This document shows, in pieces, positions 1 to 5,056 of a stretch of 5,056 bases of DNA. Source of the stretch: Candidatus Nitrosomarinus sp. Lineage in GTDB: Archaea; Thermoproteota; Nitrososphaeria; Nitrososphaerales; Nitrosopumilaceae. Under the pieces are notes generated by a model. The model ran no database searches, was not told the DNA's origin, and was given only the letters and a program-made list of their open reading frames with translations. Numbering within the stretch: position 1 is the stretch's first letter; every line of letters starts with the position of its first letter. Where the stretch lies: contig REGF01000070.1 of the NCBI GenBank assembly GCA_003702465.1, positions 1 through 5,056 of the forward strand, written 5' to 3'. The position numbers and the translations under genes were made by a program.

Positions 1-1147
1 ACCCCAATATCCATTACACGTAAAACCAAAGGATCTAGATGCAATTTTGATTACTCATGCTCATTTAGATCATTCAGGAAATGTTCCATCATTATTTGTA
101 AGTGGAAATACAGATGTCTATGCAACTCCACCAACATTTGACCTTTCAAAATTATTGATAAACGATATGTTGAAAATTGAAAAAAATTCACATTCATTTG
201 ACTTACCAGAATTAAACAATATGATGAAAAATGCCAAAGAAATTGGATTTAAACAAAAAGTTAGAAAGGGTAATGCAACGTTTGAATTTAGAGAATCTGG
301 ACATGTAATAGGTGGAAGTACAGTTTTAGTTGAATCAGAAAATAAGAAATTGTTTTACACAGGAGACATCAAAACAAATGGTTCAAGAATGTTACGAGAA
401 ATGGATACAGATATTGGGGAAATTGATTTACTAATCACAGAAAGTACATATGCAAAAACTGAACAAATTCCTAGAAAAACATCAGAACAACAATTAATTG
501 AATTTGCAAATGAAGTAATGGATAGAAAAGGAATATTATTCATTCCATCATTTTCTGTTGAACGTTCACAAGAAATGGCATGTATTTTACGAAGTGCAAA
601 TTTTAAACATAAAATAATAATGGATGGAATGGCATTAAAAGTAAATGAAATTATGTTTAAACATCCAGAATATCTAAGAGATCCAAAAATATTTTCAGAT
701 GCAATTAAAAGCTCAACTGCAATTTATGATCATGCAGAAAGAAAACGTGCAATGGGAGAACCATGTGTTGTAATTTCACCAGCTGGAATGTTAGTTGGAG
801 GAAATGCAGTATACTACTTACAACAATTATCATTTGATAGTAAAAATGGAATAGCATTAGTTTCATATCAAGGTGAAGGTACACCTGGCAAAAAATTACT
901 AGAAACAGGAAAAGTATCGACTAGAGGAAGTGAACTAAATGTTCAAGCAGAAGTAAAACAATTCCAATTTTCTGGGCATGCAGATAGAAAAGAATTATTT
1001 GAAATGATTAAAACAATCAAAGGAAATCCCAAAGTCTGGGCAGTTCATGGGGATTCAGAATCCTGTCAAACATTTGCTCAAGAAATTCATGAACAATTTG
1101 GTTTGGACGCATATGCCCCTGCAGTAAATGATAAAATAACAATTTGA
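1..1147 (+). CDS. beta-CASP metallo-beta-lactamase RNA nuclease, aCPSF2-like (5' end outside window)
   Basis: This is a zinc-dependent ribonuclease related to the cleavage factor CPSF73, expected to act in the cytoplasm on RNA 3' ends or in RNA decay. The frame is open to the left edge, with the first full codon at base 2, so 381 residues are visible. The TTG at 47 is an internal leucine just before the metal site. Numbering visible residues, metallo-lactamase motif 2 is HAHLDH (19-24), motif 3 is H101 in SGHVIGG and motif 4 is D122 in TGD. The beta-CASP motifs are A, E147 in TEST; B, H326 in FSGHAD; and C, H349 in VHGD. His at motif C fits RNA rather than DNA enzymes. Motif 1 (Asp) must lie upstream. 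If about 35-45 residues are missing, the size fits aCPSF2 (about 420). Extra N-terminal KH domains, as in aCPSF1, cannot be excluded. The glycosylase gene follows after one base. Confidence 0.93.
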   Translation, partial: PQYPLHVKPKDLDAILITHAHLDHSGNVPSLFVSGNTDVYATPPTFDLSKLLINDMLKIEKNSHSFDLPELNNMMKNAKEIGFKQKVRKGNATFEFRESGHVIGGSTVLVESENKKLFYTGDIKTNGSRMLREMDTDIGEIDLLITESTYAKTEQIPRKTSEQQLIEFANEVMDRKGILFIPSFSVERSQEMACILRSANFKHKIIMDGMALKVNEIMFKHPEYLRDPKIFSDAIKSSTAIYDHAERKRAMGEPCVVISPAGMLVGGNAVYYLQQLSFDSKNGIALVSYQGEGTPGKKLLETGKVSTRGSELNVQAEVKQFQFSGHADRKELFEMIKTIKGNPKVWAVHGDSESCQTFAQEIHEQFGLDAYAPAVNDKITI

Positions 1148-1148
1148 G

Positions 1149-1991
1149 ATGAAAAATAAATTCACAATAGATATAGATAATTCAATAAACAGCGGTCAGG
1201 TTTTTCTTTGGCAAAAAAATAAAAACAATTGGTATGGAATAGATGGTCAAAATATTTTAGAAATTAATCAAGAAAATAAGATTAAATCAATTTCAAATGT
1301 AAAAACATCTTTTTTTAGAAAAAATGACGATATTGAAAAAATCATTAAATCAATTTCAAAAGATAAGATAATTAAAAAAGCTGTAAGAAAGTATGACGGT
1401 TTAAGAATATTTAATCAAGATCCCTTTCAATGTATGATTTCTTTTATTATTTCATCTAATTCTAACATTCCAAAAATTAAAAACAGTTTAGAAAAAATTT
1501 CAGAAAAATTTGGTAAAAAAGTAATTTTCAAAGAACATGAATTTTTTTTATTTCCACAACCTGAAAAAATTGCTAAATCATCCATAAATGAAATTAAAAG
1601 TTGTGGAGTAGGATACAGAGCTCCATTTATTAAAGAAGCAGCAAAAATGGTTATTTCAAAAAAAATAGATTTTGAGAATTTAAAAAATAATGATTATAAA
1701 GAAGCAAAAAAAAATCTTCGATTAATTCCAGGGATAGGAAACAAGGTGGCAGATTGCATTATGTTATTTTCATTAAATAAACTAGATGAATTTACATTAG
1801 ATACATGGATGATAAAAATTTTAGAAAAGTATTATTCAAAAGAATTTCAAATTGAAACAAAAACAGTTACTGAAAAACAATATCAAATACTTCATGAAAA
1901 AATTGTAGATTATTTTGGTCCATATTGTGGATATGCACAACAATTTTTGTTTAAAATGGAAAGAGAAAATTATGAAAAAAAATGGCTGTAA
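1149..1991 (+). CDS. ogg1: OGG1-type 8-oxoguanine DNA glycosylase/AP lyase
   Basis: This base-excision repair enzyme removes 8-oxoguanine from DNA and can nick the resulting abasic site. The 280 residues follow the eukaryotic OGG1 layout. GQVFLW at 16-21 matches the GQSFRW element. DPFQCMISFIISSNSN at 91-106 matches the helix holding the cytosine-reading Asn (human N149, here N104). The helix-hairpin-helix IPGIGNKVADC at 193-203 contains the Schiff-base Lys199, and the essential Asp218 lies 19 residues later, the same spacing as human K249/D268. Near the C-terminus GYAQQFLF supplies Gln264 and Phe268, matching the human base-pocket residues Q315 and F319. All key residues are present, so it should be active. 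The gene is very A-rich and lysine makes up 44 of 280 residues. It starts one base after the nuclease stop, with no clear Shine-Dalgarno sequence, which suggests co-transcription and coupled translation. The symbol reflects the family; archaeal names vary. Confidence 0.93.
   Translation: MKNKFTIDIDNSINSGQVFLWQKNKNNWYGIDGQNILEINQENKIKSISNVKTSFFRKNDDIEKIIKSISKDKIIKKAVRKYDGLRIFNQDPFQCMISFIISSNSNIPKIKNSLEKISEKFGKKVIFKEHEFFLFPQPEKIAKSSINEIKSCGVGYRAPFIKEAAKMVISKKIDFENLKNNDYKEAKKNLRLIPGIGNKVADCIMLFSLNKLDEFTLDTWMIKILEKYYSKEFQIETKTVTEKQYQILHEKIVDYFGPYCGYAQQFLFKMERENYEKKWL
1281..1360 (+). repeat. 17-base exact direct repeat inside the glycosylase gene
   Basis: The sequence ATTAAATCAATTTCAAA occurs at 1281-1297 and again at 1344-1360, 63 bases apart and in the same codon phase. 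Both copies encode IKSIS (residues 45-49 and 66-70), in the N-terminal part before the catalytic domain. This may be a small in-frame duplication that has otherwise diverged, or a coincidence of AT-rich, lysine/isoleucine-rich coding. Confidence 0.5.
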
Positions 1992-1995
1992 ACCC

Positions 1996-2002
1996 TTAAA
2001 AT
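1996..2002 (+). promoter_or_regulatory. TATA-like promoter element of the tRNA-Arg gene
   Basis: TTAAAAT lies in the 33-base gap after the glycosylase stop. Its centre (about 1999) is 26 bases before the first tRNA base, the usual archaeal TATA-to-start distance. AACCC lies immediately upstream and is not a strong BRE. The call rests on position and AT-richness only. Confidence 0.5.
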
Positions 2003-2024
2003 GTCAATTAATTGGTAGGTTTCT

Positions 2025-2099
2025 GGGCCTATAGCTCAGCATGGATAGAGTGTTGGACTTCTAATCCAATGGTCAAGGGATCGAAGCCCTTTGGGCCCA
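2025..2099 (+). tRNA. tRNA-Arg, anticodon UCU
   Basis: The 75 bases fold into a full cloverleaf. The acceptor stem GGGCCTA (2025-2031) pairs with TGGGCCC (2092-2098), including one G-U pair. The D stem is 2034-2037 with 2048-2051. The anticodon stem TTGGA (2053-2057) pairs with TCCAA (2065-2069). The loop CTTCTAA puts anticodon TCT at 2060-2062, reading AGA codons, which are the common arginine codons in these AT-rich genes. The T stem AAGGG (2075-2079) pairs with CCCTT (2087-2091). The discriminator is A2099. CCA is not encoded, and there is no intron. The variable region has five bases. The T loop is ATCGAAG, with A instead of the usual T at position 54. There is no sign that the gene has served as an integration site. 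Confidence 0.96.
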
Positions 2100-2106
2100 C
2101 TTAACA

Positions 2107-2117
2107 AATTATTTATT
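2107..2117 (+). promoter_or_regulatory. possible TATA element for the small all-beta protein gene
   Basis: AAATTATTTATT-like sequence begins 8 bases after the tRNA. Its centre (about 2112) lies too close to the ATG at 2127 for a transcript starting there, but 26-28 bases before the second in-frame ATG at 2139. It would therefore suit a leaderless message from 2139. The same T-rich stretch could instead help end tRNA transcription, so the assignment is tentative. Confidence 0.3.
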
Positions 2118-2126
2118 CAGAATTAA

Positions 2127-2489
2127 ATGAAGTTCCGTATGGGAGATTTAGAATTTAAACTAAATTCAACAGATATTCATCAAAATTCTGAGATTATTGG
2201 AACGATTAATGTATCATATCCAGGTAGATATGACGGAGTAGTAGTTAATACAACAATTTTAGACTCCAATGAACACATCAAATACAAATCATATAATCAA
2301 AAAAAGATATCACAACACGTATCAAGATTATTTATCAACAAAGATACAATGCCTGAAAATAAGGCAGAATTTTCAGCAGTTATTGAATTTGAACCAACGC
2401 AAGAATATGAAGTAAAATTTAGAGTGTCAATAATAGAACAACATAAAGAAATTGAAAGTAAAATAATTTTTGCTAAGTATTCTAACTAG
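2127..2489 (+). CDS. small soluble all-beta protein of unknown function
   Basis: I do not recognise this 120-residue protein. It has no cysteine, no signal peptide and no membrane segment. Alternating hydrophobic patterns suggest about eight beta strands, roughly at residues 7-13, 22-31, 36-45, 50-55, 65-71, 80-88, 93-104 and 108-118. YPGRYDG at 31-37 lies in a probable turn between the second and third strands. The pattern resembles an arrestin- or immunoglobulin-like beta sandwich, but that is only a fold guess. The first ATG (2127) is used here. A second in-frame ATG at 2139 gives 116 residues and fits the upstream TATA-like element better for a leaderless transcript. No Shine-Dalgarno sequence precedes either start. 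The gene follows the tRNA by 27 bases and ends tail-to-tail with the copper protein gene, sharing the CTAG at the stop codons. Confidence 0.8.
   Translation: MKFRMGDLEFKLNSTDIHQNSEIIGTINVSYPGRYDGVVVNTTILDSNEHIKYKSYNQKKISQHVSRLFINKDTMPENKAEFSAVIEFEPTQEYEVKFRVSIIEQHKEIESKIIFAKYSN
2486..2489. other. CTAG palindrome forming the stop codons of both convergent genes
   Basis: On the plus strand TAG at 2487-2489 ends the small all-beta protein. On the minus strand TAG at 2488-2486 ends the cupredoxin. The two coding regions therefore overlap by four bases, leaving no intergenic space for terminators between them. Confidence 0.9.
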
Positions 2490-2947
2490 AATCTACTCTT
2501 TTCAACTTTTAAAGAGCCAACCATCCATGGATGTGGTTCACAGTGATAATGTAGTTCTTGTGGTTCAGTGAAAAGGAATTCATAAGATTCTCCAGGCATT
2601 ACAACTCCTGGTGAATTAAATTCTCCACTAAAGGAATCCATGTGTCTATGATCTGCTGTTACAGTATGCGGAGTGTCGTCATCATTCACCCAAATTACAT
2701 GATTATCTATTGTTAGAAGAGCTGTAGGATTATTTGGAACATAACTAGGATTTCCTTCAGTTGCAGCACCTGCAGCAATACTAATAATCAAACTTTCAGT
2801 TGGTTCCAAAATGTGTATATCAACAGATGGTTTTTCTAAAGATTCTGGTAGCCAAAATGATGTATAAAATACAAGTACTGCTCCCATTCCAATAATCAAA
2901 GCAACTACACCAATTCCATATGCATGACTAGATGATGTAGCACTCAT
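2486..2947 (-). CDS. membrane-anchored type-1 copper protein (plastocyanin/amicyanin-like cupredoxin)
   Basis: This blue copper protein probably carries electrons on the outer face of the cytoplasmic membrane. Its 153 residues start with a short polar stretch and one hydrophobic helix (about 11-30), which reads as an uncleaved anchor. A linker and a cupredoxin domain (about 75-150) follow. Type-1 copper ligands are visible as His94 in DDTPHTV and Cys136, His139 and Met142 in CEPHPWM. The C-x2-H-x2-M spacing is that of amicyanin. Extra histidines (100, 102, 133, 135) surround the site. There is no C-x3-C motif, so this is not a CuA domain. The gene lies downstream of the Rieske and cytochrome b genes, which suggests it accepts electrons from that complex. 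A TATA box in the 52-base gap points to its own, nearly leaderless, transcript. Its stop codon overlaps that of the convergent gene. Confidence 0.92.
   Translation of the reverse strand: MSATSSSHAYGIGVVALIIGMGAVLVFYTSFWLPESLEKPSVDIHILEPTESLIISIAAGAATEGNPSYVPNNPTALLTIDNHVIWVNDDDTPHTVTADHRHMDSFSGEFNSPGVVMPGESYEFLFTEPQELHYHCEPHPWMVGSLKVEKSRF
2497..2510 (+). terminator. possible oligo-T termination region after the small protein gene
   Basis: TCTTTTCAACTTTT begins 8 bases past the plus-strand stop codon and contains two runs of four T. Archaeal RNA polymerase stops at such U-tracts without needing a hairpin. The stretch also encodes the last residues of the cupredoxin on the other strand, so its T-richness may simply be coding. 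Confidence 0.25.
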
Positions 2948-2970
2948 ATTTTTTGTAGATTTTTGAAGTT

Positions 2971-2980
2971 CTTATAAAGC
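2971..2980 (-). promoter_or_regulatory. TATA box of the cupredoxin gene
   Basis: On the minus strand the sequence reads GCTTTATAAG, preceded by an A-rich stretch (AAACAA) suited to a BRE. The TTTATA core (2978-2973) is centred about 28 bases before the ATG at 2947, so transcription would start within a few bases of the start codon. That predicts a leaderless or nearly leaderless message, common in these archaea, and allows expression apart from the upstream cytochrome b gene. Confidence 0.65.
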
Positions 2981-2999
2981 TTGTTTAGAATTTTTGTCA

Positions 3000-4598
3000 T
3001 CAAGGTTTTGTAAGATCTTGAGAACCCAAATTAGGATCATTTGGTGAATCTGTATTCAAGTCAGCTTTAGTTGTTGGTGTTGGAACAGTTGGTGCCAACT
3101 CTTGAGGTTTTTCTTCTGAAGTACCATCTGGAAGTTTAGATGTTTCACTAGTTGAATCACCAGTAACTTCAGGGGTTGCTTCAGATTCAGATAACTCTGG
3201 TAAGTCCTCTTCAACTTTAACAGGTGCTGGTGGTGGAGCATTCTTTTGTTGAGCAAGTGCATATCTGTAGATATGGAAGAATGCTGCAAATACCAATAAC
3301 ACTATTCCAATTAAGAATAATGAAACATTCTTCATTCCTGTTAATGCTGCATTGTACGCTGCAATATTGAGGAATACTTGGAATGCCAATAATGCAACAA
3401 GTAGCCAATTAATCCATTTATCTGAAAGGTTAATGGTTGCAACCTTTTGTGGACCAGCACTTTTTGCAAGTTTTGATTTTCTTTCAGCTTCATTTGCTAG
3501 TTTAATCATCATGTATGTAAATCCAAATCCTAGTGGAACTAACAATAGCATTGTTCCGTAGAAGAATATTGGATCAATTACTAAACGTTCTACTAATGGA
3601 ATTGATACATCTGGAGAAATATAGAATCCCCAATAGGTTGTCACCATAATCTGTGCAAGACTGGTAATACCAAATGCAGTAACCATTGGTCTATCTCTCC
3701 ATGAGAATTTCTTGTATCTATCTAGGAATGGAATCAATACCAACGCTATGATAAATACCAATGGCCACAGCAGACCTGTGACAAACTTATCGTATTGAGT
3801 TCTCATAAAAGCGTAAATTCCAGTAAGGTACCATTCAGGAACTGTAACACCTGGAGGTACCGTCGGTTCAAATTTGAATCCTAAATCAATTGGGAATACA
3901 CCACCAGTTATCAAAATTGCACCACCAATTGCCATTACCATTGGAACGTCAAACACAAGGAATCTTGGGAAGTGTACTGCCATCAATCCCAACATTACAA
4001 TTGGTAACAAGAACACGTGTTGTGCATAAAATCTTAAAACGAAATCTGAGAATCCACTACCCAGCGCCGCATCTCGAATTGTTGGACCAACTACAGGAAT
4101 AGATGTTGTCAGCGACGCAGCAATACTGATTGCCAGTTCTGCTCTTTCACTAAATATTACATCATAACCAGTAAATGCTTCAAGAATAGTAACAACACCT
4201 AAAATTACACCAGTCATCCATAAGACTTCATTTCTAATTTTGTATCTTCCACTAAAGTATTGATAATACATGTGAAGAACAGCAAGTAAAACCATAGCGT
4301 TAGAACCGTGATAGTGTATGTTTCTAATATGAAAACCAAATGGTACTTCATCATTAATGAATTCAACACTATCCCATGCTCTATCTAAAATTGGTTGATA
4401 GTAAAACATCAACAGAGCTCCTGTGACTCCAAGAATAATAAATACAGTAAATGTTAACATTCCTAAAAATCCAAACGGACTTACAAATCTTGCAGGGAAT
4501 GAAAACTTGATAGCTGTAAAAATAGTTCTATCTACTCCATCCCAAATCCAATAAAGTAGGGCTACTATACCCGTATGTCTACTAAGTGAAACGGCCAT
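3000..4598 (-). CDS. cytochrome b (fused cytochrome b6/subunit IV type) of a complex III-like quinol oxidase
   Basis: This integral membrane subunit oxidises quinol and binds two b hemes. From the ATG at 4598 it has 532 residues. Heme ligands are His95 and His109, 14 apart, and His194 and His209, 15 apart; the second spacing is typical of b6 rather than mitochondrial cytochrome b. The quinol-site PEWY motif is at 254-257, so the b6 and subunit IV parts form one chain with eight helices to about residue 365. Two further hydrophobic helices (about 395-415 and 425-446) and a tail of about 80 residues rich in Pro, Thr, Ser, Glu and Asp extend beyond the usual family end. The protein has no cysteine, so it lacks the residue that anchors heme c_n in b6f complexes. 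It overlaps the Rieske gene by 17 bases. A TTG at 4604 would add two residues but lies too close to the GGAG. Confidence 0.95.
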   Translation of the reverse strand: MAVSLSRHTGIVALLYWIWDGVDRTIFTAIKFSFPARFVSPFGFLGMLTFTVFIILGVTGALLMFYYQPILDRAWDSVEFINDEVPFGFHIRNIHYHGSNAMVLLAVLHMYYQYFSGRYKIRNEVLWMTGVILGVVTILEAFTGYDVIFSERAELAISIAASLTTSIPVVGPTIRDAALGSGFSDFVLRFYAQHVFLLPIVMLGLMAVHFPRFLVFDVPMVMAIGGAILITGGVFPIDLGFKFEPTVPPGVTVPEWYLTGIYAFMRTQYDKFVTGLLWPLVFIIALVLIPFLDRYKKFSWRDRPMVTAFGITSLAQIMVTTYWGFYISPDVSIPLVERLVIDPIFFYGTMLLLVPLGFGFTYMMIKLANEAERKSKLAKSAGPQKVATINLSDKWINWLLVALLAFQVFLNIAAYNAALTGMKNVSLFLIGIVLLVFAAFFHIYRYALAQQKNAPPPAPVKVEEDLPELSESEATPEVTGDSTSETSKLPDGTSEEKPQELAPTVPTPTTKADLNTDSPNDPNLGSQDLTKP

Positions 4599-5056
4599 AT
4601 CCAATTACTCCATTACTATTTGCGTCAAACTTTGGTGGTAAAATGTAAACAAATCCGTCGGAATCTACTTCCAAATCTAATTTAGGCAAAGTATCTGATG
4701 GAGCTGCTTGCAATGATGCAGGACCAGCATATGATGTTCCAGTTAGTGGATCGTAAATACTTCCGTGACATGGACACTCACCTCTCTTTCTTCCATCATC
4801 AGGCCAATACTTCCACAAACACCAAAGATGAAGACAGATCATACTGTATGCACGTACACTTTCTGGACCTGTTCCACTTCCACCTAATTCTTCAGGTAAT
4901 CTGATAAATTGCCATTTACGAAATGCTTCAGCATCAAGTGCAGCATCTCCAGTTGCTGGATAAGTAATTACTTCAGCGTGATTAACTTCATAAGTATTCA
5001 AATTTGCGTGGGAACCATCAGGTAAAATAACAGGAACTTTTTCTAAAGAAGCTTGA
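4582..5056 (-). CDS. Rieske 2Fe-2S protein of the complex III-like quinol oxidase (5' end outside window)
   Basis: This subunit takes one electron from quinol at cytochrome b and passes it to an external carrier. The frame is open to the right edge, giving 157 visible residues. The TTG at 5001 is an internal leucine, since sensible coding (KVPVILPDG) continues upstream of it. Counting from the first visible full codon, box I is CLHLWC at 74-79 and box II is CPCHGS at 94-99. Cluster ligands are Cys74, His76, Cys94 and His97, and Cys79 and Cys96 can form the disulfide typical of quinol-oxidising Rieske proteins. Box I has Trp78 where Gly is usual. The expected N-terminal membrane anchor must lie beyond the edge. 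The gene ends inside the start of cytochrome b, so the two are translated from one message. Dioxygenase-type Rieske ferredoxins lack the disulfide pair and do not fit this context. Confidence 0.94.
   Translation of the reverse strand, partial: QASLEKVPVILPDGSHANLNTYEVNHAEVITYPATGDAALDAEAFRKWQFIRLPEELGGSGTGPESVRAYSMICLHLWCLWKYWPDDGRKRGECPCHGSIYDPLTGTSYAGPASLQAAPSDTLPKLDLEVDSDGFVYILPPKFDANSNGVIGYGRFT
4608..4611 (-). promoter_or_regulatory. Shine-Dalgarno site setting the cytochrome b start
   Basis: GGAG on the minus strand (4611-4608), within the last codons of the Rieske gene, lies 9 bases before the ATG at 4598 but only 3 before the TTG at 4604. The spacing favours the ATG and suggests that ribosomes ending on the Rieske gene restart on cytochrome b. 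Confidence 0.55.

Noticed and set aside
47..49. TTG as the start codon of the beta-CASP nuclease
   Set aside because: The frame is open to base 2 and the upstream codons encode family-like sequence ending in LDAI just before LITHAHLDH. A start here would delete motif 1, so the gene is cut by the window edge.
355..543. Minus-strand frame of 62 codons inside the nuclease gene
   Set aside because: It is antisense to conserved catalytic motifs and has no recognisable product.
2025..2126. Integration site or mobile element at the tRNA
   Set aside because: The tRNA is intact, no second copy of its 3' end appears in the window, and no integrase or atypical gene follows.
2453..2480. Terminator for the cupredoxin transcript on the minus strand
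   Set aside because: Only short T-runs occur there and no hairpin is evident, which is too weak to call.
3056..3408. Extra minus-strand frames of 63-77 codons within the cytochrome b 3' end
   Set aside because: They are shadows of the cytochrome b tail in other frames, with His/Gln/Leu-rich low-complexity translations and no start signals.
4602..4604. TTG as the start codon of cytochrome b
   Set aside because: The ATG two codons later has a GGAG at a proper 9-base spacing. The TTG would have only 3 bases and adds two residues of no family significance.
3352..4904. Plus-strand frames of about 68-70 codons opposite cytochrome b and Rieske
   Set aside because: They lie antisense to well-supported genes and show no domain, ribosome site or promoter.
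4999..5001. TTG as the start codon of the Rieske protein
   Set aside because: The frame continues to the right edge with sensible coding (KVPVILPDG), and a start here would remove the membrane anchor.

Overview
The window looks like chromosomal DNA of an ammonia-oxidising archaeon of the Nitrososphaeria (Thaumarchaeota), probably Nitrosopumilus-like. The basis is the AT-rich sequence, archaeal TATA elements about 25-28 bases before gene starts, an intron-less tRNA without an encoded CCA, a eukaryote-type OGG1 glycosylase, an archaeal beta-CASP nuclease, and a Rieske / cytochrome b / copper-protein set with no cytochrome c gene. The taxonomic call is inference from gene content; no marker gene was compared.

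Left half, plus strand. Bases 1-1147 hold the 3' part of a beta-CASP metallo-beta-lactamase RNA nuclease (aCPSF2-like) whose start lies outside the window. After a one-base gap comes an OGG1-type 8-oxoguanine DNA glycosylase (1149-1991), probably in the same transcript. A complete tRNA-Arg(UCU) gene follows at 2025-2099 with its own TATA-like box, then a small unrecognised all-beta protein (2127-2489).

Right half, minus strand. Read in transcription order from the right edge: a Rieske 2Fe-2S protein (5056-4582, N-terminus outside the window), a fused cytochrome b6/subunit IV-type cytochrome b (4598-3000) overlapping it by 17 bases, and a membrane-anchored type-1 copper protein (2947-2486) with its own TATA box in the 52-base gap. 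Together they form a complex III-like quinol oxidase module. Quinol would be oxidised at the PEWY site of cytochrome b, and electrons would pass through the Rieske cluster to a copper carrier, for which the cupredoxin is the obvious local candidate.

The two halves converge at 2486-2489, where a single CTAG supplies the stop codons of both strands. Coding density is very high and no stretch over 300 bases lacks a gene. Three apparent gene starts (47, 4604 and 5001) are TTG codons. Those at 47 and 5001 lie inside genes cut by the window edges. The one at 4604 is better replaced by the ATG at 4598, which has a Shine-Dalgarno match. I see no mobile element, CRISPR array or clearly new system; the best leads are the extended C-terminus of cytochrome b, the short bridging reading frame before the cupredoxin, and the shared stop codon.
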